From assembly GCA_037974665.1 (NCBI GenBank), contig CM075767.1, forward strand, positions 88,314,644 through 88,378,643: DNA of 64,000 nucleotides, given 5' to 3'. A program made the position numbers and the translations under genes. A model generated the notes under the pieces. That model had not been told where the DNA came from, made no database searches, and saw only the letters and a list, made by a program, of their open reading frames with translations. Positions 22,356 through 32,589 of the stretch are shown piece by piece; within the stretch, counting starts at the first letter, position 1; every line of letters begins with the position of its first letter. This DNA comes from Ehretia macrophylla (lineage: Eukaryota; Streptophyta; Magnoliopsida; Boraginales; Ehretiaceae).

Positions 22356-22913
22356 CTTTTCAATTTTTTTTGCCCTAGTTAGGGTTGCCAAGATACGTTA
22401 TCCACCAAATCTCTATTACCGAATCCCACGGAACATTAGGCAAGACAACTTCGCTTCATGTAGAGGCTGGGCCCGCAAACTGAGGGTGTAGGGTTTGTGA
22501 CCAAGTCTCCGTCGCTCCGATGCCCATAACTTTTTATCCGTAATGAGTTACGCGGTGCCCAGCATACCGTTGGAAAGCTCTCTAAGAGCTCTACGACGGG
22601 CGCAGCAAGCTTGCTCGCTGTGACCGTTGTTGGATTCCAAAATCAAACGTTTTCATCAGTTTTAGTCCACTTTACTTCTTTAGCTCTGCTTTTTTGACCC
22701 GGATCATACTTCGTGAGTTGTTAAAAGTACGACAACCTGACTCGCGGGACATCGGAGTGCCCTACAACGTGTTTATACCACATCTTGTGAGGATGATGTG
22801 TTGTTGAAGCTGATGGGTTGTCGTTAAGCCTATTGGGCCTTTTGGATGGGCTATCTCTCTAGGCTGGCACTGTGAACCGTTAACACATATAGGAATTGTG
22901 CCCTCAACATGAC

Positions 22914-23032
22914 GGGTGCGATCATACCCGCACTAATGCACCGGATCCAATCAGAACTCTGAAGTTAAGCGTGCTTGGGCGAGAGTAGTACTCGGATGGG
23001 TGACCCCCTGGGAAGTCCTCTTGTTGCACCCC
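22914..23032 (+). rRNA. 5S rRNA: 5S rRNA gene, copy 29
   Basis: Full length. ACCAGCAC to ACCCGCAC, TCCCATC to TCCAATC, ACTCCG to ACTCTG, ACTAGG to ACTCGG, CTCGTG to CTCTTG. A box intact. Counterpart of copy 31, with which it shares the CTTTAGCTCTGC spacer allele on its upstream side. Confidence 0.91.
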
Positions 23033-23595
23033 TTTTTCAATTTTTTTTGCCCTGGTTAGGGTTAGGGTTGCCAAGATACTTTATCCACCCAATCTCTATT
23101 ACCGAATCCCACGGAACATGGGCAGGACAACTTCACTTCACATAGAGGCCGGGCCCGCAAACCGAGGGTGTAGGGTTTGTGACCAGGTCTCCGTCGCTCC
23201 GGTGCCCATAACTTTTAATCCGTAAGGAGTTACTCAGCGCACAGCATACCGTTGCAAAGCTCTCTGAGAACTCTACGATAGGGGCAGCCAGCTTGCTTGC
23301 TATACCCAATTTTGGAGCCCAAAATCGAACGTTTTCATCAGTTTCAAGCAACTTTTGTTGTTTTGCTCTATTTTTCCGTCCCGGATCGTACGTCGTGAGC
23401 TGTTAAAAGGACGACAACCTGACTCGTGGGACATTAGAGAGCCCTACAACGTGTCGATATCACATCTTGCGAGGTTGCTGCGTTGTTGATGTGGATGGGT
23501 TATCGTTAAGCCCATTGGGCATTTTGAATGGGCCATCTCTCTAGGCTGGCACTGTGAACCGTTAACACATATTGGAATTGTGCCCTCAATATGAT

Positions 23596-23714
23596 GGGTG
23601 CGATCATACCAGCACTAATGCACCAAATCCCATCAGAACTCCGAAGTTAAGCGTGCTTGGGCGAGAGTAGTACTAGGATGGGTGACCCCCTTGGAAGTCC
23701 TCGTGTTGCACCCT
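23596..23714 (+). rRNA. 5S rRNA: 5S rRNA gene, copy 30
   Basis: Four changes: CCGGAT to CCAAAT, CCTGGG to CTTGGA-type, last base T. All internal promoter parts intact. TATA-like element is CATATTGG; -1 is T. Confidence 0.92.
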
Positions 23715-24271
23715 CTTTTCAATTTTTTTGCCCTGGTTAGGGTTGCCAAGATACTTTATCCCCTAAATCTCTATTACCGAATCCCACGGAAAATTGGGCA
23801 AGACAACTTCGCTTCACATAGAGGCTGGGCCCGCAAACCAAGGGCGTAGGGTTTGTGACCAGGTCTCCGTCGCTCCGATGCCCATAACCTTTTATCTGTA
23901 ATGAGTTACGCGGTGCCCAGCATACCGTTGGAAAGCTCTCTAAGAGCTCTACGACGGGCGCAGCAAGCTTGCTCGCTGTGACCATTTTTGGATTTCAAAA
24001 TCGAACGTTTTCATCAGTTTTAGTCCATTTTACTTCTTTAGCTCTGCTTTTTTGACCCGGATCATACGTCGTGAGTTGTTAAAAGGACGACAACCTGACT
24101 CACGGGACATCAGAGTGCCCTACAACGTGTTGATATCACATCTTGCGAGGATGATGTGTTGTTGAAGCTGATGGGTTGTCGTTAAGCCTATTGGGCCTTT
24201 TGGATGGGCTATCTCTCTAGGCTGGCACTGTGAACCGTTAACACATATAGGAATTGTGTCCTCAACAAGAC

Positions 24272-24390
24272 AGGTGCGATCATTCCAGCACTAATGCACC
24301 GGATGCCATCAGAATTCCGAAGTTAAGCGTGCTTGGGCGAGAGTAGTACTAGGATGGGTGACCTCTTGGGAAGTCCTCTTGTTGCACCCC
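24272..24390 (+). rRNA. 5S rRNA: 5S rRNA gene, copy 31
   Basis: Full length. +1 is A, CATACC to CATTCC, GATCCC to GATGCC, ACTCCG to ATTCCG, CCCCCTGGG to CCTCTTGGG, CTCGTG to CTCTTG. Internal promoter intact. Upstream CAACATGAC is CAACAAGAC. Confidence 0.9.
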
Positions 24391-24948
24391 TTTTTCAAAT
24401 TTTTTTGCCCTGGTTAGGGTTGCCAAGATACTTTATCCACCAAATCTCTATTACCGAATCCCACGGAACATTGGGCAAGACAACTTCGCTTCACGTAGAG
24501 GCCGGGCCCACAAACCGAGGGCGTAGGGTTTGTGACCAGGTCTCCGTCGCTCTGGTGCACATATCTTTTTATCCGTAAGGAGTTACGCGGCGCACAGCAT
24601 ACCGTTCCAAAGTTCTCTGAGGGCTCTACAATAGGGGCAGCAAGCTTGCTCACTATACCCAATTTTGGAGCCCAAAATCGAACGTTTTCATCAGTTTCAG
24701 GCAACTTTTGTTCTTTTGCTCTATTTTTTCGTCCCGGATCGTACGTCGTGAGCTGTTAAAAGGACGACAACCTGACTCGCGGGACATTAGAGAGCCCTAC
24801 AACATGTCGATAACACGTCTTGCGAGGATGCTGCGTTGTTGAAGCGGATGGGTTGTCGTTAAGCCCATTGGGCCTTTTGAATGGGCCATCTCTCTAGGCT
24901 GGGACTGTGAACCGTTAACACATATAGGAAATGTGCCCTCAACATGAC

Positions 24949-25066
24949 GGGTGCGATCATACCAGCACTAATGCACTGGATCCCTTCAGAACTCCGAAGT
25001 TAAGCCTGCTTGGGGGAGAGTAGTACTAGGATGGGTGCCCCCTGAGAAGTCCTCGTGTTGCACCCC
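24949..25066 (+). rRNA. 5S rRNA: 5S rRNA gene, copy 32
   Basis: 118 bases: GGTGACCCCC is GGTGCCCCC. Other changes: CACCGG to CACTGG, CCCATCAG to CCCTTCAG, AGCGTG to AGCCTG in the A box, GGGCGAG to GGGGGAG, CTGGGAAG to CTGAGAAG. Confidence 0.88.
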
Positions 25067-25624
25067 TTTTTCAATTTTTTTTGCCCTGGTTAGGGTTGCC
25101 AAGATACTTTATCCACCAAATCTCAATTATCGAATCCCACAGAATATTGGGCAAGACAACTTTGCTTCACGTGGAGGCCGGGCCCGCAAACCGAGGGCGT
25201 AGGGTTTGTGACCAGGTCTCCGTCGCTCCGGTGCCCATAACTTTTGATCCGTAAGGAGTTACACGGCGCACATCATACCGTTGCAAAGCTCTCTGAGAGC
25301 TCTACGACAGGGGCAGTGAGCGTGCTTGCTAAGCCCCTTTTTGGAGCCCAAAATCGAATGTTTTCATCAGTTTCAGGCCACTTTTCTTCTTTTGCCATGT
25401 TTTTCCGTCCCGGATCGTACGTCGTGTGCTGTTAAAAGAAGGACAACCTGACTCACGGTACATTAGAGAGCCCTATAACTTGTCGATATCACGTCTTGCG
25501 AGGATGATGCATTGTTCAAGCGGATGGGTTGTCGTTAAGCCCATTGGGCCCTTTGAATGGGTCATCTCTCTAGGCTGGCACTATGAACTGTTAACACATA
25601 TAGGCATTGTGCCCCCAACATGAC

Positions 25625-25743
25625 GGGTGCGATCATACCAGCACTAATACACCGGATCCCATTAGAACTACGAAGTTAAGGGTGCTTGGGGGAGAGTAGT
25701 ACAAGGATGGGTGACCCCCTACGAAGTCCTCTTGTTGCACCCC
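25625..25743 (+). rRNA. 5S rRNA: 5S rRNA gene, copy 33
   Basis: Full length. TAATGC to TAATAC, CATCAGAACTCC to CATTAGAACTAC, AAGCGTG to AAGGGTG, GGGCGAG to GGGGGAG, TACTAGG to TACAAGG, CCTGGGAAG to CCTACGAAG, CTCGTG to CTCTTG. Confidence 0.88.
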
Positions 25744-26302
25744 CTTTTCAATTTTGTTTGCCCTGGTTAGGGTTGCCTAGATACTTTATCCACCAAATCT
25801 CTATTACCGAATCCCACGGAACATTGGGCAAGACAACTTCGCTTCACGAAGAGGCCAGTCCCGCAAACCGAGGGAATAGGGTTTGTGACCTGGTCTCTGT
25901 CGCTCCGGTGCCCATAACTTTTGATTCGTAAGGAGTTACGCGGCGCACAGCATACCGTTGCAAAGCTCTATGAGAGCTCTACGACGGTGGCAGCCAGCTT
26001 GCTCGCTATGCACATTTTTGGAGCTGAAAATCTAACTTTTTACATCAATTTTAGGCCACTTTTCTTATTTTGCTCTGTTTTTCCGTCCCGGATCGTACTT
26101 CGTGAGCTGTTAAAAGGATGACAACCTGACTCGCTGGACATCAGAGGGCCCTACAACGTGTCAATAACACATCTTGCGAGGATGCTGCGTTGTTAAAGCA
26201 GATGGGTTGTCGTTAAGCCCATTGGGCATTTTGAGTGGGCCTTCTCTCTAAGCTGGGACGGTGAACCGTTAACACGTATAGGAATTGTGACCTCAACATG
26301 AC

Positions 26303-26421
26303 GTGTGCGATCAAACCAGCACTAATGCACTGGATCCCATCAGAACACTGAAGTTAAGCGTGCTTCGGCGAGAGTAGTACTAGGATGGGTGACCTCCTGG
26401 GAAGTCCTCGTGTTGAACCCC
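26303..26421 (+). rRNA. 5S rRNA: 5S rRNA gene, copy 34
   Basis: Full length. GGGTGC to GTGTGC, ATCATACC to ATCAAACC, CACCGG to CACTGG, ACTCCG to ACACTG, CTTGGGC to CTTCGGC, ACCCCC to ACCTCC, TTGCAC to TTGAAC. TATA-like element CGTATAGG. Confidence 0.87.
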
Positions 26422-26978
26422 TTTTCAATTTTTTTTTCCCTGGTTAGGGTTGCCAAGATACTTTATACACCAAATCTCTATTACCGAATCCCACAGAATA
26501 TTGGGCAAGACAACTTCGCTTCACGTAGAGGCCGGGCCCGCAAACCGAGGGCGTAGGGTTTGTGACCAGGTCTCCGTCGCTCCAATACCCATAACTTTTT
26601 ATCCGTAAGGAGTTGCGCGGCGTACAACATACCGTTGCAAAGCTCTCTGAGAGCTCTACGACGGGGGCAGCCAGCTTGCTCGCTATGACCATTTTTGGAG
26701 CCAAAAATTGAACATTTTCAATAGTTTCAGGCCACTTTTGTGCTTTTGCTCTATTTTTCCATCCCGGATCGTACGTCGTGAGTTGTTAAAAGGACGACAA
26801 CCTGACTCGCGAGACTTCAGAGCGCCCTACAACGTGTTGATATCACGTCTTGCGTGGATGCCGCGTTGTTGAAGTGGATTGGTTGTCGTTAAGTCCATTA
26901 GGCCTTTTGAATAGGCGATCTCTCTAGGCTGGGACTGTGAACCGTTAACACATATAGGAATTGTGCCCTCAACATGAC

Positions 26979-27097
26979 AGGTGCTATCATACCAACACTA
27001 ATGCACCGGATCCCATCAGAACTCCGAAGTTAAGCGGCCTTGGGCGAGAGTAGTACTAGGATGGGTGACCCCTTGGGAAGTCCACGTGTTGCACCCA
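26979..27097 (+). rRNA. 5S rRNA: 5S rRNA gene, copy 35
   Basis: Full length. +1 is A, TGCGATC to TGCTATC, CCAGCAC to CCAACAC, AGCGTGCTTG to AGCGGCCTTG in the A box, CCCCCTGG to CCCCTTGG, TCCTCG to TCCACG, last C to A. C box intact. Confidence 0.9.
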
Positions 27098-27653
27098 TTT
27101 TTCAATTTTTTTTGCCGTGGTTAGGGTTGCCAAGATACTTTATCCACCAAATCTCTTTTACCGAATCCCATGGAACATTGGGCAAGACAACTTCGCTTCA
27201 TGTAGAGGCCTGGCCCGCAAACCGAGGGCGTAGGGTTTGTGACCAGGTCTTCGTCGCTCCGGTGCCCATAACTTTTGATCTGTAAGGAGTTACGCAGCGC
27301 ACAGCATACCGTTGCAAAGCTCTCTGAGAGCTCTACGACAGGGGCAGCCAGCTTAGTCGCTGTGCCTTTTTTTGGAGAACAAAATCAAATGTTTTCATCA
27401 GTTTCAGTCCACTTTTCTTCTTTTGCTCTGTTTTTCTGTCTCGGATCGTACGTCGTGAGCTCTTAAAAGGACGACAACCTGACTCGCGGGACATCAGAGG
27501 GGCCAACAACGTGTCGATATCACGTCTTGCGAGAATGCTGCGTTGTTGAAGCGGATGGGTTGTCGTTAAGCCCATTGGGCCTTGTGAATGGGCTATCTCT
27601 ATAGGCTGGGACTATGAACCGTTAACACATAGGAATTGTGCCCTCAACATGAC

Positions 27654-27659
27654 GGGTGC
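27654..27659 (+). pseudogene. 5S rRNA: 5S rRNA gene, copy 36, 5' stub (GGGTGC)
   Basis: The first six bases of a 5S gene, cut by the LTR at 27660. The upstream element is also short: ACACATAGGAATTG, missing two bases of CATATAGG. The rest of the gene is at 31239-31356. Confidence 0.92.
27655..27659. repeat. Target site duplication GGTGC, left
   Basis: GGTGC, bases 2-6 of the 5S gene, stands directly before the LTR and again directly after it at 31239-31243. Confidence 0.94.
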
Positions 27660-27679
27660 TGTGAGGCCCAACCCCGAAT

Positions 27680-28115
27680 AACATGTCCTACCTCGATTTA
27701 CGCACTTTAGACCTAAAATTATATGACCGACCTTAGATTACGTGTCGTGTCTTGGTTTTCTTGCATACCTCATCATACGTGCCTTGACCTAGAATAGTGT
27801 GCCCTAATCCCCGACTTACGTGCGGTACCTAGAAATACATGCCCTGACCTCGATATACGTGCGTTACCTCATTTCGTGTGCCCTAACCTTGAACTGCGTA
27901 CCTTAACCTAGGTTTAAGAGTCGTACCTCGATTTGCGTGCATTATATTGAATTACGTGCCTTGCATTGTTTTACGTGTATTCACCTAGGATTGTGTGCAT
28001 TAGTCTTGAAGTCCGTGTCTTACCTCGTAGTTTGTGTCTACCTTGTGATTCGTGCACTGTATTGATTTCTGTGTGTGTCTCGTAGTGCGTGCCCTAGACT
28101 TAGGAAAGCGTGCCC
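27680..28115 (+). repeat. Degenerate ~20-bp tandem array in the LTR 5' end
   Basis: About twenty units begin with CCT and hold CGTG or a near version, for example CCTCGATATACGTGCGTTA, CCTAGAAATACATGCCCTGA and CCTCGATTTGCGTGCATTA. Spacing is mostly 19-21 bp with some decayed units. The LTR at 38226 has two units of the same motif in the same place. Being in the promoter-proximal part of an LTR, a regulatory role is possible, but this is inference. Confidence 0.78.
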
Positions 28116-29001
28116 GCACGCTAATCAATAAAGAATTCTACACAAAGCACTATACTATAAAATAATCCTACAAACACCACTAACTATTATTATAATCCTA
28201 ATTCAAATATCTACAAAATCCACTAACACCTAAATATTATATTTTAAACTCACTACAAGACAAAATCTCACAAACCTCTAAACATATCCTATATTCTATT
28301 CTACCTAAAATCCCTAAATACCCAACATTCTCTTACACACATGTTAAAACAATTCAAAAGATGACACAAAATCAGATTTTTGCATGCATGTTTAATTCAA
28401 AATGATTCTAGACAAGTCATGACACAAAAACACTTATCAATGCATAAAAAATTGCCCAAAACCACCTCAATTTCCTCTCATTTTCGACCAAACCACTCAT
28501 GGCCCATGCTAGCATTTTAAATTCCACCTTGAAGACACAAAAATCTGATTCACCAAGCTCAAGGCTGAACATGCTCATCAAAAATTGCAAAAGGCTTTAT
28601 TCCTTGTCATATTTTGTCATTTCTTCATTTCTTTCTCAAACTTCTTTCTCTCCCTCTCATTTCCTCTCTCCATTTCGGTTCTTGGCTGAGTTCTCTATCT
28701 CCTTGGCTTGTCTTCTTCATAACTTAGCTAAGCCAAGTCAAGCAATCATCAAGAAAGTCGAGCAAACAAGCTAGAGTTCGAAAATCACTCATGCATGTGC
28801 ATTGAAGCTTCATTTTCGGCCTAGGTGAGTTACTAAGCTTCCATTTCTTTTCTTCAAGTCCTAACTACATGCATGTACTAAGAGATTGCTTACTAGGCTA
28901 GGAAAAATAGAGAAAACCAAGTTGGAAACTCGGCTAAGCAAGAAGAAGAAGAAATTTGAGCTTCAACAAGGTGTTTGTGCATCTTTTGATTAATTGCAAA
29001 G

Positions 29002-30546
29002 GTGAGGGTTAAAACCTTTTGAAAACTCTTTAAAATTTCACATGCATGCTCATAAATGTGTGTATTTGCTTCTGTACTTGAGCTATATGGTCGTTCATAA
29101 GCTTAAACAACCATGCATGGCAAGATCTTGGCTTGAAAATGATGCTAGGTGAAGTCGAAATGGATGACAGCTCTCTGACCAGTCTGTTCGAGGTACGTTT
29201 AGCTAAGAAAATGATGTTGAAAATGCTTGAGCATTGGTAGATGACTAGTTTGGACAGTTTTAGACATTTTTCCCAGAAATAAGCCAAAGCTAATTTTGAC
29301 TCTAAGGTCCTCAAAATAGCATATCTTTAAAATGTGACAAAATCTGGAAATCTGGAGAAATGAAGCAGGTTTTGGCAGATGCACTGACCTTGTGAAACGT
29401 ACCATATTTGACCTAGTAAATTTTGTCCAAAATGCATGAAAATTGGTGTGCTGTTATATTTTTCAGTTCCGGAAAATTTTGTCAGAAATGGACCAAAGCT
29501 AAAACTGACTCTAAGGACCTCAAAAACGTTAATTTCTGAAAAGTGTGCAAATCTGGACAGTTTTGTGCTACCTCACTGTTTCGGCTATAACTAATGATTC
29601 TGAACTCCAATTGATGCAAGGTTTGTTTCTGAGTTTATTTAACTTCTTAAGCTTTAATTTTGAAATATTAATCACACGAATAAGCATGAAATAGAAACCC
29701 TAATGACTAGGTAGCTTTGCTAAGTGTTGATCTCTTGGTTATTGTGTGGAAATTATATGCTTAGTGGGCTGCCCATAAATGTTCTATAACTTCAAATGTG
29801 AATTTGACCATGGCATGTTGTCAAATAAACTTTTCTTGCTACCAAACCCACGTAAATGTTGTTGCATGTTGAATAATTCGTATCACTTGATTATATGGGC
29901 TTCTTAATGAGTTATATGGCCTGTTTTACATGTGTTACATGGCTGCCCGTTTGATGTTCATATGACTCTATATGCCTTTCAAGTAAAATTACTTGTCTTA
30001 TCGTGTCTTGTTTGACTACTTGACAACGTGCGATCTTATAACTGTTCGGAGGCAACCTACTTTGTTGTCCTCCTAATGTGATATGTTAAATGTTATAAAT
30101 GTGCATTGCATACAAGGTTGCAACCTTTCGTGTGGCATGGTAGCGTTTCACGTCCGCCGGGCGGCATCGGGCTTGCCGGTGCTACCGTGACTACCATGAT
30201 CCAATTCCCTCTCTCGCTTGGTATTCACCCTTGGAGAGTTGGGTCGTAGGATTTCGGGGTACATCCGGAGTACACACACCTGGCGTGTTTTGGGGTTATT
30301 TGAAGTCAGCCGCAACTTCTGATTCTGAAACTGATTTGAGAGCAAATGCTCACCGTATCCTTGAAATGATTGGTAATTGTATCCATTTCTCGATTTGTTT
30401 CTTATAATTGCTTACCATATTATTTGTAATATGTGACATGTTTTAAAAAGGGGTTTTCATAAATTGAACCGGAAAATGAGTTTCAAATCGTATTTCTCGT
30501 TTCCCCCTCGCTGAGTTCATAAGGACTCACCCTCTTTTTATCACAG
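29002..30546 (+). other. Possible intron within the LTR
   Basis: Donor-like AAAG/GTGAGG at 29002 and acceptor-like CTTTTTATCACAG ending at 30546. The related LTR at 38226-40664 has the same arrangement (AAAG/GTGAGA at 38992, GCTTACAG ending at 40158), and the minus-strand LTR also has both sites. Seen: the paired sites. Inferred: splicing of an LTR transcript. Confidence 0.3.
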
Positions 30547-30608
30547 GTGAAGAAGAACAGGTACAGGTACCCGAGGACAACGTGCCTATCGATGATTCCT
30601 TGGAGTGA
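30546..30608 (+). other. Conserved short open frame after the acceptor-like site
   Basis: From GGT at 30546-30548 the frame reads GEEEQVQVPEDNVPIDDSLE and stops at TGA 30606-30608. It is acidic. The frame at the same place in the third element (40158-40250) is also acidic and also stops just before the non-coding end of the LTR. No similarity to a known domain is recognised. Confidence 0.3.
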
Positions 30609-31238
30609 TTGCCTGTCCCTACGTGCTTTTGTGCCTTGCCTGAAAGTGGTTGCTATATGGATGTTGTGTTTGATTGCAACTATTCATTTTATTGATGTAA
30701 ATGACCCCGTTGTAATTTGGGTCTAATTCTGGGATTGTACTATCTATAACCGGATGAACTTTTATTTGGTTGTTTGCTTTCGTTTTCTTCATTAGTAGTT
30801 ATCGTAGGCATTCAAACCACTAGATGAACAATCAACTAAGTTAATTCTATCTAATTTCACTTAGGTGCTCATTTGCAAACTAAAGGATAATAGGTACTTG
30901 CATGATAGGAAATTGACAAATAAACGGGACATAGTTATCATGTTAGGCTTATTAACCAAACGAGACTTTCAAGATAAACTAGTAGGAAAATCGGTTGGTG
31001 ACAAATAGGAGTCTTTAATGGAATTGGATTAATGATTGGAATAATTGAGGCATTTAGAGAATTAGGTCAAACCAAAGAGCCCAATTACAGCCGTTATGCT
31101 GCCGGTTTACAGAAAATTTTGGAGTTTAGGCCAAAACGCTAAGTGTTAAATCTTTATAAACAGTTAAGTATGTGATATTACCTGAATGTTTAGATCACAC
31201 CCTAGTCTAACCTTCATAGGCCGGGTTGGGGCGTGACA

Positions 31239-31243
31239 GGTGC
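31239..31243. repeat. Target site duplication GGTGC, right
   Basis: Second copy of the GGTGC at 27655; it restores bases 2-6 of the 5S gene on the right side of the LTR. Confidence 0.94.
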
Positions 31244-31356
31244 GATCATACCAGCATTAATGCACCGGATCCCATCAGAACACCGAAGTTAAGCGTCCTT
31301 GGGAGAGAGTAGTACTAGGATGGGTGACCCCCTGGGAAGTCCTCGTGTTGCACCCC
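31239..31356 (+). pseudogene. 5S rRNA: 5S rRNA gene, copy 36, body without its own upstream element
   Basis: Bases 2-119 of a 5S gene follow the LTR end; the LTR's final A takes the place of base 1. Four changes: CACTAA to CATTAA, ACTCCG to ACACCG, GCGTGC to GCGTCC, GGGCGAG to GGGAGAG. The C box is intact. The -28 region is now the LTR terminus (GGCCGGGTTGGGGCGTGACA), with no TATA-like element. Since the main promoter is internal, weak transcription is still possible. Confidence 0.9.
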
Positions 31357-31912
31357 TTTTCAATTTTTTTTGCCCTGGTTAGGGTTGCCAAGATACTTTA
31401 TCCACCAAATCTCTATTACCGAATCCCACGGAACATTGGGCAAGACAACTTCGCTTCACGTAGAGGCCGGGCCCGCTAACCGAGGGCGTAGGGTTTGGGA
31501 CCAGGTCTTCGTCGCTCTGGTGCCCATAACTTTTGATCCGGAAAGAGTTACGCAGCGCACAACATACCGTTGCAAAGCTCTCTGAGAGCTCTACGATGGG
31601 GCAGCCAGCTTGCTCGCTGTGCCCCTTTTTGGAGCCCAAAATTGAACATTTTCATCAGTTTCAGTCTACTTTTCTTCTTTTGCTCTATTTTTCCGTCCCA
31701 GATCATACGTCGTGAGCTGTTAAAAGGACGACAACCTGACTCGCGGAACATCAGAGGGCCCTACAACATGTCGATATCACATCTTGCGAGGATGCTGCGT
31801 TGTTGAACCGGATGGGTTGTCGTTAAGCCAATTGGACCTTTTGAAAGGGACATCTCTATAGGCTGGAACTGTGAACCGTTAACACATATAGGAATTGTGC
31901 CCTCAACATGAC

Positions 31913-32031
31913 CGGTGCGATCATACCAGCACTAATGCACCGGATCCCATCAGAACTCCGAAGTTGAGTGTGCTTGGGCGAGAGAAGTACTAGGAAGGGT
32001 GACCCCCTGGGAAGTCCTCGTTTTGCACCCC
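31913..32031 (+). rRNA. 5S rRNA: 5S rRNA gene, copy 37
   Basis: Full length. +1 is C (CGGTGC), GTTAAGCG to GTTGAGTG in the A box, GAGAGTAG to GAGAGAAG, AGGATGGG to AGGAAGGG in the C box, GTGTTGC to GTTTTGC. Upstream element consensus. Confidence 0.87.
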
Positions 32032-32589
32032 CTTTTCAATTTTTTTTGCCCTGGTTAGGGTTGCCAAGATACTTTATACACCAAATCTCTATTACCAAAT
32101 CCCACGGAACATTGGGCAAGACAACTTCGCTTCACATAGAGGCCTGCCCCGCAAACCGAGGGCATAGGGTTTTTGACCAGGTCTCCGTCGCTCTGGTGCC
32201 ATAACTTTTGATCCGTAAGGAGTTACGCGGCGCATAACATACCATTGCAAATCTCTCTGAGATCTCGATGACGGGGGTAGCCAGCTTGCTCGCTGTGCCC
32301 CTTTTTGGAGCGCAAAACCGAACGTTTCTATCAGTTTCAGTCTACTTTTCTTCTTTTTGCTATATTTTTTCATCCCGGATCGTACGTCGTGAGCTGTTAA
32401 AAGGACAACAACCTGACTCGCTGTACATCAGAGGGCCCTGCAATGTGTCGATATCACGTCTTCCGAGGATGCTGCGTTGTTGAAGCGGATGGACTGTCGT
32501 TAAGCCAATTGGACCTTTTGAATGGGCCATCTCTATAGACTAGAACTGTGAACCGTTAACTAATATATGAATTGTGCCCTCAACATGAT

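Larger units (their letters stand above)
22237..23595 (+). repeat. Two-unit duplication, first copy
   Basis: Units 22237 and 22914 match 23596 and 24272 at an offset of 1358-1359 bp. Shared alleles: ACCCTCTTTT after the first gene, CTTTAGCTCTGCTTTTTTGACC in the spacer, and TTTTGGATGGGCTATC before the second gene. Confidence 0.82.
23596..24948 (+). repeat. Two-unit duplication, second copy
   Basis: Partner of 22237-23595. It lacks the extra TTAGGG present after the gene at 22914, so that small duplication arose in the first copy or was lost here. Confidence 0.8.
19846..27659 (+). repeat. 5S rDNA tandem array, block B
   Basis: Eleven complete 5S genes and the first six bases of a twelfth, between two LTRs that point in opposite directions. 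Units are 675-682 bp. The unit of the gene at 22914 is 682 bp because a TTAGGG was duplicated after the gene (GGTTAGGGTTAGGGTTG near 23054). Units 22237-23595 and 23596-24948 are a two-unit duplication. The spacers hold no other gene. Confidence 0.95.
27660..31238 (+). mobile_element. Solo LTR inside a 5S gene, plus orientation
   Basis: Length 3579 bp, TGTGAGGCCCAACCCC at the left end and GGGTTGGGGCGTGACA at the right, with a perfect 5-bp target duplication (GGTGC). Same family as 16183-19840 in the opposite orientation. LTR contents in order: a degenerate ~20-bp array (27680-28115), an AT-rich stretch with AATAAAG and CTATAAAATA (about 28122-28165), a CT-rich tract, a purine-rich AAGAAGAAGAAG (about 28940), a splice-donor-like AAAG/GTGAGG (29002), a GC-richer conserved stretch (about 30145-30260), an acceptor-like TTTATCACAG (30546) with a short open frame, and the CGTGACA terminus. 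I see no coding domain. Confidence 0.9.

Noticed and set aside
23054-23070. Interstitial telomere repeat
   Set aside because: Only two TTAGGG steps, one of them part of the normal spacer GGTTAGGGTTG; plant telomeres are usually TTTAGGG.
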